Part shown: in pieces, positions 6,340 through 7,460 of the stretch | How the letters are laid out: every line of letters begins with the position of its first letter | How positions within the stretch are numbered: the stretch's first letter is position 1 | NCBI GenBank assembly: GCA_027357125.1 | Contig: DAHVVW010000095.1 | Span: 1 to 7,460, forward strand | Direction of reading: 5' to 3' | Origin: Clostridiales bacterium | Lineage (GTDB): Bacteria; Bacillota; Desulfitobacteriia; Desulfitobacteriales; Desulfitobacteriaceae | DNA: 7,460 nucleotides | Notes under the pieces: model-generated | The model's database searches: none | The model's input: only the letters and a program-made list of their open reading frames with translations | Told to the model about the DNA's origin: nothing | Translations under genes and position numbers: made by a program

Positions 6340-7173
6340 TTACACCCACCACCCTTTCCACAGCATTTGGAGGGCTACATACAGCAGGATCGGGATAAAT
6401 AAACGCCGCAATGTTTTGTTATTAAGCCTTTCCATTATTCTGGTGCCGGCCAAGGCACCGATAAGCACTCCTAAGGCTACCGGACCTGCTGTCAGCGGGT
6501 TAATGTCCCCTTTAGAAAAATAAACCCCGGCTGAAGCGGCGGCCGTGACTCCGATCATAAAATTGCTGGTGGCCGTAGATACTTTCATCGGAAGTTTCAT
6601 GAACATATCCATTCCAAGCACTTTGAAAACTCCTCCGCCGATTCCCAACAGGCCTGAAAGAATTCCCGCGCTATACATTATGGCCCAGCCTGGGTAAATA
6701 CCCGTTACTTTGTACTCAATAACCTGGGACAATCTTTTGTCAAAATAGCTGCCATTAAGCTTGAGACGCTCTGCCAGAGGATGTGCTTCAACCGGGGTAT
6801 CAGCAGAACCTTCTCTTGATCGAAGCATATTGCCTGCAGAATAAAACATGAGCAGAGAAAATGTAATGTAAAGTGCTTTAATGCTGATAAGGTTTGCTAT
6901 GTAAGCTCCGGTAATAGCCCCTAAGGTGGTGGCAGTTTCCAGGAACATGCCTATCCGGATATTGGTTAGTTTATCCCTGACATACGCCATTGCTGCACCA
7001 CTGGAAGTAGCGATTACGGACACGACACTGGCTCCAATTGCTTCATGAATATCCAATCCTAAGACTAGGGTCAAAGCTGGAATTATGATAATCCCGCCAC
7101 CAAGACCGAGCAGGGAGCCAATAAAACCGGCGACAATAGCAAACAGAAAAATCAAAGTAGTGCTAAAGAGCAA
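6340..7173 (-). CDS. TauE/SafE (TSUP) family anion transporter
   Basis: An inner-membrane permease of 277 aa (280 if started at ATG 7182), typical of the TSUP family, which moves sulfite, sulfoacetate, taurine-related or other organic anions. The substrate cannot be told from sequence. Two inverted halves are visible, each opening with a glycine-rich signature: SLLGLGGGIIIIP (residues 23-35 of the 280-aa numbering) and SGLLGIGGGVFKV (176-188). Eight hydrophobic segments are apparent, with a charged central loop at about 120-160 (RSREGSADTPVEAHP). STATSNFMIGVTAA (202-215) is typical of the second half. Start choice: GAGGAG (7183-7188) touches ATG 7182, but lies nine bases before in-frame TTG 7173, which is therefore preferred. 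It heads a two-gene operon with DUF1634, with a promoter at 7195-7223. Confidence 0.92.
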   Translation of the reverse strand: MLFSTTLIFLFAIVAGFIGSLLGLGGGIIIIPALTLVLGLDIHEAIGASVVSVIATSSGAAMAYVRDKLTNIRIGMFLETATTLGAITGAYIANLISIKALYITFSLLMFYSAGNMLRSREGSADTPVEAHPLAERLKLNGSYFDKRLSQVIEYKVTGIYPGWAIMYSAGILSGLLGIGGGVFKVLGMDMFMKLPMKVSTATSNFMIGVTAAASAGVYFSKGDINPLTAGPVALGVLIGALAGTRIMERLNNKTLRRLFIPILLYVALQMLWKGWWV

Positions 7174-7182
7174 AGAGATCAT

Positions 7183-7188
7183 CTCCTC
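7183..7188 (-). promoter_or_regulatory. Ribosome binding site of the TSUP gene
   Basis: On the minus strand, GAGGAG abuts ATG 7182 with no spacer and lies nine bases before TTG 7173. Normal spacing points to TTG as the working start, shortening the protein by three residues. Confidence 0.55.
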
Positions 7189-7194
7189 TGCTCA

Positions 7195-7223
7195 ATTTTA
7201 GCACTTACGCGAATGTTCTTCAA
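7195..7223 (-). promoter_or_regulatory. Sigma-A-like promoter of the TSUP-DUF1634 operon
   Basis: On the minus strand TTGAAG (7218-7223) and TAAAAT (7195-7200) are separated by exactly 17 bases, close to the TTGACA-17-TATAAT consensus (four of six and five of six matches). Transcription would start near 7187-7189, giving a very short leader of about 15 bases that begins at or within the SD. Confidence 0.65.
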
Positions 7224-7252
7224 ACTACCACGCGCTCGGCGAACCAATCCCG

Positions 7253-7266
7253 AATTGTTCACAATT
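7253..7266. promoter_or_regulatory. Short palindrome upstream of the TSUP promoter, possible operator
   Basis: AATTGT-TC-ACAATT is an inverted repeat with 6-base arms, centred about 40 bases upstream of the -35 box. The minus strand reads TTGTGAACAA, resembling half of CRP/FNR- or Rex-like sites. A binding protein is not shown, and short AT-rich palindromes occur by chance. Confidence 0.3.
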
Positions 7267-7302
7267 GCCGCTATCGACGTTTATATTCTAGTGAATAAAG
7301 CA

Positions 7303-7338
7303 GGGGCTGCCTAAAAACTTGTTTTTTTAGGCAGCCCC
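7303..7338 (-). terminator. Hairpin terminator of the right-edge gene
   Basis: GGGGCTGCCTAAAAA (7303-7317) pairs with TTTTTAGGCAGCCCC (7324-7338) in a 15-bp stem with a 6-base loop (CTTGTT). It lies 12 bases beyond the stop of the minus-strand partial gene. After the stem the minus strand reads TGCTTTATTC, only weakly T-rich, although the stem itself contains A/T runs. It separates that gene from the TSUP promoter. Confidence 0.75.
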
Positions 7339-7350
7339 GAGTTGGTAGCT

Positions 7351-7460
7351 TTATTTAATAACTTCGTACCCTAAGCCAGCCCATCTCTTCGGCAGGTCTT
7401 TATTGCCCATGCCGAAGTTTAAGCTTTTGGCAGTAATTCCAACAAGGTTGAATAAAGAGT
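7351..7460 (-). CDS. C-terminal end of an unrecognised protein (partial)
   Basis: The minus strand carries the last 35 codons of a gene that begins outside the window and stops at TAA (7351-7353). The tail contains LFNLVGITAKSLNFGMG, then NKDLPKRWAGLGYEVIK. The reading is supported by the hairpin immediately after the stop and by an open frame to the window edge. I do not recognise the family from this fragment. It is not enough to assign a function. Confidence 0.6.
   Translation of the reverse strand, partial: SLFNLVGITAKSLNFGMGNKDLPKRWAGLGYEVIK

Overview
The window looks like chromosomal DNA of a low-to-mid-GC Gram-positive bacterium (Firmicutes/Bacillota). The evidence is strong AGGAGG-type Shine-Dalgarno (SD) sequences, frequent TTG/GTG starts, hairpin terminators, a Bacillus-type ATP phosphofructokinase, and a base composition that looks close to half GC by eye. 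The gene content (a DnaA-like paralogue beside pfkA, a long FtsA-like protein, a TauE/SafE-DUF1634 pair) would fit the Peptococcaceae/Desulfitobacterium side of Clostridia. That placement is inference from memory, not a search result.

Layout. Positions 1-30 hold a perfect hairpin followed by T residues, probably the terminator of a gene left of the window. A short 38-codon reading frame (31-147) follows, with an SD lying inside that hairpin. A plus-strand cluster comes next: a DnaA-family protein without the N-terminal domains (180-1226), 6-phosphofructokinase pfkA (1276-2247) and glucose-6-phosphate isomerase pgi (2309-3748), separated by 49 and 61 bases. It closes with a 17-bp hairpin (3765-3805). 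A second plus-strand unit carries an FtsA/PilM-type actin-fold ATPase (3887-5986) with a C-terminal region built of beta-rich 'VNG...GD' units. It is preceded by a 10-codon potential leader ORF whose stop codon lies in its SD.

The minus strand carries a two-gene membrane operon read right to left: a TauE/SafE (TSUP) anion transporter (6340-7173) and a DUF1634 membrane protein (5983-6339), with TAA directly abutting ATG. A good sigma-A-like promoter lies at 7195-7223. The DUF1634 stop overlaps the FtsA-like stop by 4 bases, tail to tail. At the right edge are a 15-bp-stem hairpin (7303-7338) and the last 35 codons of an unrecognised minus-strand gene.

How the genes work together. PfkA and Pgi catalyse consecutive upper-glycolysis steps (glucose-6-P to fructose-6-P to fructose-1,6-bisP). 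TSUP and DUF1634 probably form one exporter/importer unit for a sulfur-containing or organic anion. The most interesting element is the DnaA paralogue co-directional with these glycolytic genes. It keeps a Walker A motif and a DnaA-type helix-turn-helix, but lacks domains I-II and has altered Walker B, sensor-2 and DNA-contact-loop residues, so it is more likely a regulator or a specialised initiator than the housekeeping DnaA. I saw no tRNA, rRNA, CRISPR array or insertion sequence.
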